A stretch of DNA of 60,444 bases from Verrucomicrobiales bacterium (lineage in GTDB: Bacteria; Verrucomicrobiota; Verrucomicrobiia; Verrucomicrobiales; DEV007), in assembly GCA_029213195.1 (NCBI GenBank), contig JARGNI010000034.1, forward strand, positions 1 to 60,444. The letters run 5' to 3'. Numbering within the stretch: the stretch's first letter is position 1; each line of letters starts with the position of its first letter. The notes below the pieces were generated by a model. It searched no databases. It saw nothing but the letters and a program-made list of their open reading frames with translations, and was not told the DNA's origin. This document shows positions 18,782-26,683 of the stretch, one piece after another. The position numbers and the translations under genes were made by a program.

Positions 18782-20626
18782 ATGCATCCCGATCTAGAAA
18801 AGTTACTTTCCCGAGGAAAAATCGAAACGACCACCGCGGAGCAGCTCGAGGAGCTGACGCCGGGTACCTTCTGCGAACACAAAAGCTGGGGGGCCGGAAA
18901 GGTCGCGGACTGGGACCGATTGAATCTCAAGGTCGTCGTCGACTTCGAGGACAAGCCCGGGCACGAGTTGGGAATGAAGTTCGCGGGAATCTCGCTGACA
19001 CCCATCCCGGACGACTCGTTCCTCGCTCAGAGACTTTCTTCCCTCGAAGATCTTCAGGCTCTCGCCAAGGCAGATCCAATCGCCCTCGTCAAGCTGGCGC
19101 TGAGTAGTCACAACGATCGCCTCTACCTCGACAAGCTCGAAGAACTCATCAAGGGACGCATCGTTCCTGAAGGGAAATACAAGAGCTGGTGGGAGAGCAC
19201 GAAAAAGAAATTGCGTGAAAACAACCAGTTCATCGTTCCCGCCAAGCGCACCGAGCCGCTCGAGATGCGGGAAGAAGACTTCGATCCCTCCGAAGGCCTC
19301 GTGCAGGACTTTCGGGATGCGCGAGACCTCAAAGCCAAAGTGAAGGGAGTCGAAGCGATCATCAAGGATCTGGCGGCGTTCAAGGAGCACCAGGATCGGC
19401 TCGTCGATCTCGTCGATGAGGTCAGCGACATTGCCAAGAAGGGCGTGAAACTTCAATATGCGCCCGCGGTGGAACTCCTCGTCATCCGGGAAGAACTCCA
19501 GAGCAAGCTCAAGGGATACGAGGCCCCGGAAGAACAGATCACCGTTGCCGACATCCTCGCAGACGACGAATCAGCGATCCCAGGTCTTTTCGAAGACCTC
19601 TCGCTGACACGACTTCGCCAGGTCCTCAAGAGCTTCCCTAAAGCCTTCCCCGAAGACTGGGTGGAGAAATTGCTCTCGATGGTTCCCCAGAGCAACCTTC
19701 GCTCGATCGGAGAAATCGCGAACTTCCTCAACAACGAAGACCAGAAAGCCGCACTGATCGGTTACATGGAGAACGGACTGCAACAGCGCTCCCTTTCCTC
19801 CGATTCCCTCGCCTGGATTTGCCGGGAGCGGAAAGGCCTCGCCGAGTCGCTCTTCAGCCCGACCCTGAGCCTTGCAGTCATGAGTTCGCTCGAGTCCGAT
19901 CAGCTCAACGACGAAGGAGCGGTCCGTTCAGCGAACCGACTCCGCGATCTCGTCGCCGACGACAAGGACCTGATCCCGGATCTCATTGACAACGCCAACA
20001 TCAACACGGTTCGGAATTTCGGAGCCAGGCTCCTCAACTCCGCTTCCTTCGACGAGCTCACGAGAAAATCCCTCATGGCCCGGATCATCAAGCTGGTTCC
20101 GGAAATCCAGGATCTCCTGATGGGACGCGAACAGGAAGTCGAAGAGACCCTCATCGTATCCGAGAAGAGCCTTGCCGAGCGGAAGGCTGCCTACGACAAG
20201 CTCATCAAGGAAGAGATTCCCCAGAACCGCGAGGACATCAAGGTCGCTCGCTCTTACGGCGACTTGCGAGAGAACTTCGAGTACAAGTCCGCCAAGGAAT
20301 ACCAGCGCGTTCTCATGAAACGCCAGGGAGACTGGGAAAAAGATCTCAAGATCGCCCAGCCTACTGATTTCTCCGATCCGGACACCTCCAAGGTTTCCAT
20401 CGGTACCATCGTCCAGCTCGAGCCTTCCGACGGGAGTGGAGAAAGCCTCACCTACACCGTTCTCGGTGCCTGGGATTCGGATCCCGACCAAGGGGTCATC
20501 GCCTATCTCTCCGAGCGGGGGAACGAGATTCTCGACAAGAAGATCGGGGAGGAAGTGGAGTTCCCACTCGGTGATGGCGAGACCAAGCACTACAAGATCA
20601 CCAAGATCGATGCCTACCGGAGCTAG
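18782..20626 (+). CDS. greA: Long-form GreA/GreB-family transcription elongation factor
   Basis: Gre factors rescue backtracked RNA polymerase by stimulating transcript cleavage. This 614-residue protein is far longer than E. coli GreA (158). The C-terminal 160 residues carry the coiled-coil and FKBP-like parts, including the tip acidic motif GDLRENFEY (D494, E497) and the end GDGETKHYKITKIDAY. The first 450 residues are an extension with an N-terminal CarD/KOW-like small domain (FCEHKSWGAGKVADWDRLNLKVVVDFED) and helical repeats. Chlamydial GreA is also about 700 residues, so this layout is a PVC feature. The ATG at 18782 was chosen for the conserved MHPDLEKLL start. A leaderless promoter precedes it. 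Confidence 0.85.
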   Translation: MHPDLEKLLSRGKIETTTAEQLEELTPGTFCEHKSWGAGKVADWDRLNLKVVVDFEDKPGHELGMKFAGISLTPIPDDSFLAQRLSSLEDLQALAKADPIALVKLALSSHNDRLYLDKLEELIKGRIVPEGKYKSWWESTKKKLRENNQFIVPAKRTEPLEMREEDFDPSEGLVQDFRDARDLKAKVKGVEAIIKDLAAFKEHQDRLVDLVDEVSDIAKKGVKLQYAPAVELLVIREELQSKLKGYEAPEEQITVADILADDESAIPGLFEDLSLTRLRQVLKSFPKAFPEDWVEKLLSMVPQSNLRSIGEIANFLNNEDQKAALIGYMENGLQQRSLSSDSLAWICRERKGLAESLFSPTLSLAVMSSLESDQLNDEGAVRSANRLRDLVADDKDLIPDLIDNANINTVRNFGARLLNSASFDELTRKSLMARIIKLVPEIQDLLMGREQEVEETLIVSEKSLAERKAAYDKLIKEEIPQNREDIKVARSYGDLRENFEYKSAKEYQRVLMKRQGDWEKDLKIAQPTDFSDPDTSKVSIGTIVQLEPSDGSGESLTYTVLGAWDSDPDQGVIAYLSERGNEILDKKIGEEVEFPLGDGETKHYKITKIDAYRS

Positions 20627-20642
20627 CCGGCTCCGATTTTGA

Positions 20643-20920
20643 TTTCGATTTCGCCGCCTCATCGCAAGATGGGCGGCGATTTTCGTTTCGGCACTCATCT
20701 CCATTTTCGGATCAAGCGTCCGGGCCGACGATCTCCCGAACATTGTCTTCATCAATGCCGATGAACTGATCCATACCGAACTCAATGTCTACGGGCAAGT
20801 CAGGCGCACACGCCCAGGTTCGAGTGTTTGGTTGCCGAAGGAATGGAAGAGCAGGCCGCTCTCGGGCAGAAAACCGAACTGACGGCGCTGAAATACCAGA
20901 AGCGAGAAAAGAAAAAGTAG
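20643..20920 (+). pseudogene. Broken fragment of an exported sulfatase gene
   Basis: A degenerate coding trace follows greA. One frame reads a signal-peptide-like stretch (RWAAIFVSALISIFGSSVRA) and then DDLPNIVFINADELIHTEL, closely resembling the N-terminus of type I sulfatases (PNIVFILADDLGYGDLG). It has no start codon, because an in-frame TGA at 20640-20642 precedes it, and it ends at a TGA near 20883. A second frame, shifted, continues with HTPRFECLVAEGMEEQ, matching the sulfatase block (TPNIDRLAAEGM), and ends at the TAG 20918-20920. The nonsense and frameshift together, and the loss of the rest of the gene, show decay. The tail EEQAALGQKTELTALKYQ does not look like a sulfatase. Confidence 0.55.
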
Positions 20921-21013
20921 CCCAAGGCAAAGAAGAAGTCGTGAGGTGAGCGCCACCGCTCTCCGGACTCCTCCAATACGCTTCCTCGCGAGCTACGCTG
21001 GTTTGCCAAAAGT

Positions 21014-22450
21014 CTAGTGGGGAGAGAACCGCAACCTCATCTCGGCGCCGCCTTCGGAGCGATTCTCCAGCGAAGCATCGCCGCCATGAAGCGCCATGGT
21101 GGATCGCACGAAACTGAGACCGATCCCCGACCCCTTTCGCCCGGTGACTTCGTTCTTCAGCGAGTAAAAGCGATCGAAAACTCGACCGACAGCATAGTCG
21201 GGGAAACCGGGGCCCTCATCCCGAACCGCGATCTCGAGGACATCATCGCGGGAGGTCATTTCGATTTCGACCACTCCTCCCTCGGGGGAGAAATCGAAAG
21301 CGTTGTTGAGGATATTTCGAACCGCAATCCGCAGCATGAGCGGATCTCCCTCGATCGAGGCCGAAGAATCCAGCCCCCGAACCTGCATCTCGAGCTGCTT
21401 CATCTCGATCACCGACTGAAGTCCCGCGATTTCTTCCCGTAGCAACTCGGCGAGCTGAACCTGCTCCCTTTTCTCCAACTGATTCAGGCTCTCGACCGAC
21501 GCGAGTTGCACGAGGCGCCGCACGAGATCTTCGCTGCGTGTCGTCTCAAGCAGGATATTGGAGAGGAATCGCTCCCGTTTCTCTTCGGGCATTTTTTCAT
21601 CGATCAGCTCCGCAGCCCCACGGATAGCAGCGAGAGGACTTTTCAGTTCGTGGGTCAATGCCTGGACATAGTTCTCGACGTAGTGTTTGCCCTCGAGCTC
21701 GATCCTCATCTTTTCGAGAGCCAGGCTGAGACTTCGCAGCTCTCCCACTCCACTGGATGGAATGGTTCCCTTCGCCCCCTCAGCGACCCTCAAAGCGTCC
21801 CTCGTGATCCGGTGGATGGGAGACAGCACGAGGTAGGACCAGGCTGCCGCGAGAAAGAGGACGATCGCGGCGGTGATGACACTGGCCCGCAACAAGAGCT
21901 GCCGCGACTCCTCTGCAAATGGGGCCATCGCCGTTTCCGGTCGAGAGACGGAAAGGGTTCCGATCATGCTCCCATCCGGGGCGTAGATCGGAGCCGCGAT
22001 GTAAAAGACGGTCGTTCTCGAGTTGCCCTCATCGATCCGGGAAGCGCGAACTCCATACTTCCCCTGGCGCGCTAGAAAGACATCATTGTACTCAGAATAG
22101 TCCTCGCCTTCGATGGCCCCATCATCCGAGTCGAAGATGACGATCCCCTCCTCGTTCGTTACGTAGATGTGAGTTTGGATTTCGCTTTTCTCCAACTGGT
22201 AGATCCGGGCAGTGAATTCCCTCCGGTAGGCATTGGCAAACGACTCCCGAAAACGACCGACGTCGATTTTCCCCTCCTCGACATCGCGCTCGATCAAGGA
22301 AGCGAAGAGGTGCGCAAAATCCACCAGCGGCTCCTCAGAAGCTTGCGAATACTGCCGCTCGATGTCCTCCCCGATCGTCCGCATGAGGGCGAAGAAGCCT
22401 CCTCCAGCGATCGCGAGAAATCCGAGGACAATCAGGAGGGTAATCTTCAT
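21014..22450 (-). CDS. creC: Two-component sensor histidine kinase, CreC-like
   Basis: A 478-residue membrane kinase. Helices at about 3-22 and 188-209 flank a sensor domain of roughly 165 residues; a HAMP-like linker follows, then the dimerisation box ALTHELKSPLAAIRGAAELI with H267, and the ATPase domain with NILNNAFDFSP (N box), DEGPGFP (G1), FDRFYSL (F box) and GSGIGLSFV (G2). The sensor domain and box resemble CreC, which in E. coli responds to carbon and growth state. It starts five bases after creB, so the two are co-transcribed. No CreD gene follows. Confidence 0.88.
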   Translation of the reverse strand: MKITLLIVLGFLAIAGGGFFALMRTIGEDIERQYSQASEEPLVDFAHLFASLIERDVEEGKIDVGRFRESFANAYRREFTARIYQLEKSEIQTHIYVTNEEGIVIFDSDDGAIEGEDYSEYNDVFLARQGKYGVRASRIDEGNSRTTVFYIAAPIYAPDGSMIGTLSVSRPETAMAPFAEESRQLLLRASVITAAIVLFLAAAWSYLVLSPIHRITRDALRVAEGAKGTIPSSGVGELRSLSLALEKMRIELEGKHYVENYVQALTHELKSPLAAIRGAAELIDEKMPEEKRERFLSNILLETTRSEDLVRRLVQLASVESLNQLEKREQVQLAELLREEIAGLQSVIEMKQLEMQVRGLDSSASIEGDPLMLRIAVRNILNNAFDFSPEGGVVEIEMTSRDDVLEIAVRDEGPGFPDYAVGRVFDRFYSLKNEVTGRKGSGIGLSFVRSTMALHGGDASLENRSEGGAEMRLRFSPH

Positions 22451-22455
22451 GCGGG

Positions 22456-23163
22456 TCAGCCAAGATCCGGTCGATAACTGTATCCCACTCCCCGAATCGT
22501 CTGGATCGGGTCAAAGCTCGGATCAATGGAATGAAGCTTCTTTCGCAGAGTCTTGATATGGGCATCAACGGTTCGATCGAGAGCCGTCTCCGGCTCGTCC
22601 CAGACCCGTTCCATCAGTTGGTTCCGGGTGAAAACCCTCTCCGGGGTTTGCAAAAACACCTCGAGCATTCCGAATTCGTAGCGGGAGAGCTCCAGGTTTT
22701 TTTCATCGAGACAGGCTTCGTACCGTTCCCGAGAGAGGGTGATTCGCCCGCTCTCCAGTTGGTCCCCTTCTCCCAAATCTCTCGGACTTTCTTTGGCAGA
22801 CGTGCGGCGCAGAATCGCCTTCACGCGGGCGGTCAGTTCCCGGGGACTGAAAGGCTTGACGACATAATCATCCCCTCCCATTTCCAATCCCACCACCCGA
22901 TCGATCTCCGACTCGCGGGCCGTGAGAAAAAGAATGGGGACTTCGGACTGCTTTCGGATTTCCCGGCAAACTTCGAAGCCGGTACGATCGGGCAAACCGA
23001 CATCGAGGATTACAAAGTCGGGAGACTCCGCCTGCCAGAGCGCCAACCCGGTTTCCGCCGTGCCTGCGAGAATGGTCCGGAACCCCTCCGACTCCAGGGC
23101 ATATTCGATCGTCTCGGCGATGGCCGGCTCGTCCTCGATGACTAGGATGGAAGTTTCCGACAC
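22456..23163 (-). CDS. creB: OmpR-family response regulator, CreB-like
   Basis: A 235-residue regulator with a receiver domain (phospho-acceptor D54 in VILDVGLPD, K in VVKPFSPREL) and a winged-helix DNA-binding domain ending in LHSIDPSFDPIQTIRGVGYSYRP. The start is a GTG at 23163 giving MSETSILVIEDEP. It is five bases upstream of creC and 59 nt downstream of the lipoprotein gene, probably one operon. The binding site cannot be seen, but the direct repeat expected for CreB would lie upstream of target genes outside the window. Confidence 0.88.
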   Translation of the reverse strand: MSETSILVIEDEPAIAETIEYALESEGFRTILAGTAETGLALWQAESPDFVILDVGLPDRTGFEVCREIRKQSEVPILFLTARESEIDRVVGLEMGGDDYVVKPFSPRELTARVKAILRRTSAKESPRDLGEGDQLESGRITLSRERYEACLDEKNLELSRYEFGMLEVFLQTPERVFTRNQLMERVWDEPETALDRTVDAHIKTLRKKLHSIDPSFDPIQTIRGVGYSYRPDLG

Positions 23164-23222
23164 GGGTGCGTAGCTTTCTGAGTTTCCCGAGAAGGCCGGC
23201 CTCCACCGCCCTCGGAAGAGAC

Positions 23223-23786
23223 CTAGAATGTGGGAGGATGTTTGGGCGGAAGTCGCCGTCCTCCCGTCTTTTCACCCGGCCAGAAGAGAAAGCCCGGGTT
23301 CGTAGAGATCAACTCGTAGCGGGACAGGCGGAACTCAGGGATCCGAAAATTGGAGTTGGGATCATACACGGTGGCTCCGGTAAAACTTCCCCAGATCCGG
23401 TACTCGTAATTCTGATCATATCCATGAACCCGCTCGGCCCCTTCTTCGGAAATCCGGTCAGGTTGCTTCTGCAGGGACTCGTTCATGATGACGAGTCGCG
23501 CCTCGGACCATGGCTCGCGCGGCTTGCGAAGATATCCCCAGAATCGAGTTCCATCGGTCCACCAACGCCTTCCGATGTAATAGTTGCCCATGGGTTCATT
23601 CGCGATCTGGGCATTCCGCTCCTTCACGAGTGGATGACTGTAGGCTGCCGAGGGGAGTGTTCCCGCCCCGCTGCCTCCGGTCGATGTGGTCGTACAGGCA
23701 GAGAGCGCAAGTGCGACTCCCCCCAGAAGAAGGCTACAGGCCATCCGCAGTAGCGATTGACCGCTACGATTCTGATCGTGTTTCAT
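23223..23786 (-). CDS. Hypothetical lipoprotein
   Basis: A 187-residue lipoprotein: signal peptide up to LALSAC with the lipidation Cys at residue 31 (LSAC), followed by a Thr/Ser/Gly linker TTTSTGGSGAG. The mature part is rich in aromatic residues (YYIGRRWWTDGTRFWGYLRKP, YRIWGSFTGATVYDP, PGFLFWPGE), which suggests a beta-structured envelope domain. I do not recognise the family, though similar lipoproteins exist in verrucomicrobia. It precedes creB on the same strand; linkage to CreBC suggests an envelope signal but is inference. Confidence 0.65.
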   Translation of the reverse strand: MKHDQNRSGQSLLRMACSLLLGGVALALSACTTTSTGGSGAGTLPSAAYSHPLVKERNAQIANEPMGNYYIGRRWWTDGTRFWGYLRKPREPWSEARLVIMNESLQKQPDRISEEGAERVHGYDQNYEYRIWGSFTGATVYDPNSNFRIPEFRLSRYELISTNPGFLFWPGEKTGGRRLPPKHPPTF

Positions 23787-23884
23787 GTAAGCGTCTTAAC
23801 TAACGAGGGGCAGGCTAAGAACGGGAAGATACTTCCGCTCAATTCATTAGTAAACGGAGTATTTTTGAGAAAATTTCAGCAGAA

Positions 23885-24187
23885 CTACTTTCTTTTTTCC
23901 TTTTTCTCCTGTCGCAGATAGAGCGGCAACAACTCGGCTTCGATCCAGGCAAAAGCCCCCTCCTCCCCCGAATCGAGGTAGATCCGCCCGATTTTCGCTT
24001 CCACGGAAGTCGGATTTCCAAAACAGGCGAGAAACTGGTTCGACGTCATGCGGCGCAACTGTTCTCCGCAAACCGTCCCGTGGTGCTCGAGAATCCATTT
24101 CCGCGCAAAAAGGTCCAGGATCGTGTCTCCGATCCAGGCCTGCTCCTGCTCTTTTCTTCGAACGGGATCTTTCTTCTTCGATCTCAT
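23885..24187 (-). CDS. Small RNase III-domain protein (Mini-III-like)
   Basis: A 100-residue protein resembling the catalytic fold of RNase III. The stretch EQAWIGDTILDLFARKWILE (D21 in GDTIL) matches the ERLEFLGDAVL signature in position and spacing, and EAKIGRIYLDSGEEGAFAWIEAELL matches the second acidic cluster near the C-terminus. It lacks a double-stranded RNA-binding domain, like Mini-III, which matures 23S rRNA in Bacillus. The ATG at 24187 overlaps the hsp33 stop by four bases (ATGA), so it is translationally coupled to hsp33. The N-terminus is very basic. Mini-III identity is inferred, because several signature residues differ. Confidence 0.55.
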   Translation of the reverse strand: MRSKKKDPVRRKEQEQAWIGDTILDLFARKWILEHHGTVCGEQLRRMTSNQFLACFGNPTSVEAKIGRIYLDSGEEGAFAWIEAELLPLYLRQEKKEKRK

Positions 24188-24987
24188 CCCCCAGCCTTCT
24201 GAAATGCTTCGAGAGCTTCTCTCGTGATGATGTATCGAGCTCCACATCGCGGACAATTGGCCGGTAGCGTCTCGGATCCCGCAAAGAGCTCATCCTTGGC
24301 CTCCGAGCTCATCGAGGCGATCAGGGGAAAAATCCGATCCTGGCTGCATCCGCACTCGAAGCGATAAGATCGAGTCTCGAGCAAACTCAACTCCTCGTCC
24401 TCATCGAGAGTCTTGATGGCCTCGTCATCGAGGTTCTGAAGCCAATCGAGATCACAGTCCGGTTGGGATGTGATGAGCACATAGTCCTCATCGCCATGGG
24501 AAAAATAACGCCCGACACGCTGTTCGCTCTGCTCGTAGTAGTGCTCTCCGATCTCGAAGAAATTGAGTTTCTCGACCTCGATCATGCTTTGCCTTCCGCC
24601 CTCGCCATCGACCGTGGTCTGCGAGAAAAAGAGATTGTTTTCTCTTTCCCGAACATCTTCGGTGAAGACCCGGCCTGTAATCTTCGCATCGCGATTGCTC
24701 CCGGTAACGAAAATGTTCTTCAGGGGATCCTGCCAACTCAGGGTCCAGGCGATAGCCTCATTCCACGGTCTCGAGGCGAGATGCAACGCCAGTGCCGCCA
24801 GCGCATCTTTCACCGCGAGGTCATCCTCCTCGGAATTTCTCAGGCGATGCTCCATCAAGTGGATGTAGTAGTCGGTGTAGAGAGGAGAAAACGAGCCTCT
24901 CACAGCCAAAGCATTTCGTTCGCGAACGAAATAGCATCGGATCTCGATTGCTTCTGGGCCAGGGTCTTCGGGAAGAGAACTTTCCAT
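24184..24987 (-). CDS. hslO: Hsp33 redox-regulated chaperone
   Basis: Hsp33 is a cytoplasmic holdase activated by oxidation of a zinc-binding cysteine centre. The 267-residue protein carries the zinc cysteines as CGC in RFECGCSQDR and CPRCG close to the C-terminus, with about 31 residues between, matching the family spacing. The N-terminal fold ends before the linker LDEDEELSLLETRS. The ATG at 24987 was chosen because upstream residues do not match the family. Its stop overlaps the next gene (RNase III-like) by four bases. It is divergent from the cyclic-nucleotide-binding protein gene. Confidence 0.9.
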   Translation of the reverse strand: MESSLPEDPGPEAIEIRCYFVRERNALAVRGSFSPLYTDYYIHLMEHRLRNSEEDDLAVKDALAALALHLASRPWNEAIAWTLSWQDPLKNIFVTGSNRDAKITGRVFTEDVRERENNLFFSQTTVDGEGGRQSMIEVEKLNFFEIGEHYYEQSEQRVGRYFSHGDEDYVLITSQPDCDLDWLQNLDDEAIKTLDEDEELSLLETRSYRFECGCSQDRIFPLIASMSSEAKDELFAGSETLPANCPRCGARYIITREALEAFQKAGG

Positions 24988-25086
24988 GATGGAGTTTGCA
25001 AAACTACGGCGATACCGCAGATTCGCGACCCTCAAATTCGCTCTCTGGCCGAGGAAAAGAAAACCTGATCAAGGAGCAGCCGAAAC

Positions 25087-25116
25087 TTGCCGTCCCAATT
25101 CAGCCCAGTCTATACT
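25087..25116 (+). promoter_or_regulatory. Candidate leaderless promoter of the cyclic-nucleotide-binding gene
   Basis: TTGCCG (25087-25092), an 18-bp spacer and TATACT (25111-25116) lie eight bases before the ATG at 25125. The geometry predicts transcription starting at or next to the start codon. There is no Shine-Dalgarno sequence. Confidence 0.5.
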
Positions 25117-25124
25117 CTCCCTGC

Positions 25125-25529
25125 ATGGAACAAGAACAGCTCATTTCGCTCCTCCGCGGTGCGGAGGCCTTTGCTGCGGCTCCGGAAGAAGCCCTCGCAC
25201 AACTGGTCGCCTCCGGAGAAATCCGCTCGATCGCGAAGGATGAAGTCCTGCTTCACCAGGGTTCGACCGGGGAATCGATCTGGCTCATCCTGGAAGGCGA
25301 ACTCGACATCATCGTAGACGAGAAGGTGGTGAATCACCTCAATCGTTCCGGGGAAGTCCTCGGAGAAATCAGCGCGATTTCTCAAACTCCCGCGACGGCA
25401 ACAGTGACCTCACGAAGCCAGGGATCTGCTCTCTGTATTCCTCACCAGGCGCTGCATCAGGTCATCCGTGACGAACCTGAGTTTGCTGCCACGATGCTCC
25501 GTTCCATGGCCAAATACCTGGGGAGTTAG
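25125..25529 (+). CDS. Cyclic nucleotide-binding domain protein
   Basis: A single 134-residue cyclic-nucleotide-binding domain with no DNA-binding or enzymatic partner. The pattern is clear: a helix MEQEQLISLLRGAEAF, strands, KDEVLLHQGSTGESIWLILEGELDIIV, then GEVLGEISAISQTPATATVTSRSQ, which corresponds to the phosphate-binding cassette (G-E-x-x-x x R-A-A/T), followed by the C helix. Like other stand-alone CNB proteins it may sense cAMP or c-di-GMP or only keep the fold. The ATG at 25125 is supported by the promoter seen just before it; longer upstream frames are unconserved. Confidence 0.85.
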   Translation: MEQEQLISLLRGAEAFAAAPEEALAQLVASGEIRSIAKDEVLLHQGSTGESIWLILEGELDIIVDEKVVNHLNRSGEVLGEISAISQTPATATVTSRSQGSALCIPHQALHQVIRDEPEFAATMLRSMAKYLGS

Positions 25530-25555
25530 CGGACGAGAGTCGGCCGAACCGACCT

Positions 25556-26143
25556 TCAACCGACGTCCTGTTTCATCTCCTGGGAGAGTTGAAAGAGCCG
25601 CTGCACCTGCTTCAAGGGGATGTGGCAGATATCGACCCGTTTTTCTCCCCCGAGAAGAATGGAAAAAGTCCCGAGCCCTTTTCCCTCGTCGCGCATCAAG
25701 GTGTTCGTGACCGTTTTCCAGAGGTGGGCTTCCAGTTCATAACCCACCCGTTTCTCGCGAAGAATGAATACATGGGCGTTCGTGATGATGACACACTGCT
25801 TTGTTTTGCTGAGCAACCCCGCTTTGTCCTGCACCGCGATATAGTAGACGTCCTCGCTTTCTCCCACAACATCGCTGACTTCTCGAAATGCTGCGGCAAC
25901 CTTCGCGGTATCCTGTCCATCATCGACGAAGTGGCTGATTTGTTCCTGAACCTCGAACACCTCACCAATCGGCTTCCATTCCCCGAGACCTTCGAAGAAA
26001 ACCATGTCGTCTACCGAGATCTCCCCGTCATTGAGGAGCTGGAGAAGATCCTGCTCTCCCAGCGGCCCAAGGGGATCGCGCGTTCCTCGTTTCAAGATCG
26101 AGAAAGTCAGGTCGGGAGTATCGGTCGGGGGCGCTTCACTCAT
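25556..26143 (-). CDS. GYF-domain protein with a PH-like domain
   Basis: A 195-residue cytoplasmic protein. The N-terminal half matches GYF_2 domains: FSILKRGTRDPLGPLGEQDLLQLLNDG followed by VFFEGLGEWKPIGEVFEV, which binds Pro-rich sequences in other proteins. After a linker the C-terminal half (YYIAVQDKAGLLSKTKQCVIITNAHVFILREKR ... LWKTVTNTLMRDEGKGLGTFSIL) resembles bacterial PH domains. A partner could be the Pro/Ala-rich protein of the same window, but that is speculation. It has no transmembrane segment. The YbgC gene lies 66 nt upstream on the same strand with a terminator-like hairpin between. Confidence 0.7.
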   Translation of the reverse strand: MSEAPPTDTPDLTFSILKRGTRDPLGPLGEQDLLQLLNDGEISVDDMVFFEGLGEWKPIGEVFEVQEQISHFVDDGQDTAKVAAAFREVSDVVGESEDVYYIAVQDKAGLLSKTKQCVIITNAHVFILREKRVGYELEAHLWKTVTNTLMRDEGKGLGTFSILLGGEKRVDICHIPLKQVQRLFQLSQEMKQDVG

Positions 26144-26186
26144 GTCTTATCGATTGATGTATTTACATTGTGAATCATTCAGAAAA

Positions 26187-26202
26187 TTTCGGCAAGCCGA
26201 AA
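26187..26202 (-). terminator. Short terminator-like hairpin after the thioesterase gene
   Basis: A 7-bp inverted repeat (TTTCGGC with GCCGAAA, 2-nt loop) follows the YbgC stop by eight bases. On the minus strand it is followed by TTTTC, making a weak intrinsic terminator before the GYF gene. Confidence 0.5.
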
Positions 26203-26209
26203 AAACGCA

Positions 26210-26617
26210 CTACGCAGGCGTTTCTCTCCAGGCTTCCGGAGTGCGATGAGGGCGACCGGAGGGGAGTTGCAGCAGGACCACGGTCTGTCTTGCGCGCGCC
26301 AGCAAAGTCTTTTCCGCCTCGTTTTCGGACCGATGGATCTCGTATTCACAGACACACCTCACTTTTCCCACTTCGACGAGCCTCGCCGTCGTGGTCACTC
26401 GATCCCCCAACTTCCCCGGGGAAAGATAGTCGATTTCGGATCGGGTGAGTGCGGGGAAGACCGCTTTCTCCTCCATCTCTGCAAGAGCCAGCCCCAGTTC
26501 TTCAAACAACTGGCATCGAGCCCGCTCGACGTAACGCAAGTAGGCGATATTGGAAACCACGCCCCCACAGTCGGTATCGTAGAAAAGGACGGTTTCAGAC
26601 GAGGAGACTTCTTTCAT
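26210..26617 (-). CDS. ybgC: Acyl-CoA thioesterase, YbgC/4HBT family
   Basis: A 135-residue hotdog-fold thioesterase. The active-site pattern YDTDCGGVVSNIAYLRYVERARCQLFE corresponds to the Y-x-D-T-D-x-x-G-x-V-x-x-x-x-Y-x-x-x-x-E-x-x-R signature of the YbgC group, with Asp at the expected catalytic position; Asn replaces the common His. YbgC hydrolyses short acyl-CoA or works with the Tol-Pal system. I chose the ATG at 26617 (MKEVSSSETV); a longer upstream frame of 46 residues is not conserved. Divergent from the 644-aa secreted protein gene. Confidence 0.85.
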   Translation of the reverse strand: MKEVSSSETVLFYDTDCGGVVSNIAYLRYVERARCQLFEELGLALAEMEEKAVFPALTRSEIDYLSPGKLGDRVTTTARLVEVGKVRCVCEYEIHRSENEAEKTLLARARQTVVLLQLPSGRPHRTPEAWRETPA

Positions 26618-26647
26618 GGGGCTGGGATAGATTCGGGAGCGAGAACG

Positions 26648-26676
26648 TAGACAGGGCGATTCGATCGTGATAGCAT
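26648..26676 (+). promoter_or_regulatory. Candidate leaderless promoter of the 644-aa gene
   Basis: TAGACA (26648-26653), a 17-bp spacer and TAGCAT (26671-26676) are followed after seven bases by the GTG start at 26684. This is the third -10 box in the window within eight bases of a start codon. Confidence 0.45.
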
Positions 26677-26683
26677 CGCACCC

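Noticed and set aside
20640-20642. TGA before the sulfatase signal peptide read as selenocysteine or a recoded stop
   Set aside because: A second frame change downstream and the missing start codon show a broken gene, and nothing suggests recoding or a SECIS element.
23847-24293. A longer 148-residue minus-strand frame over the RNase III-like gene
   Set aside because: It is in a different frame, overlaps much of hsp33, and lacks the RNase III motifs; the 100-residue frame that starts at the ATGA overlap is better supported.
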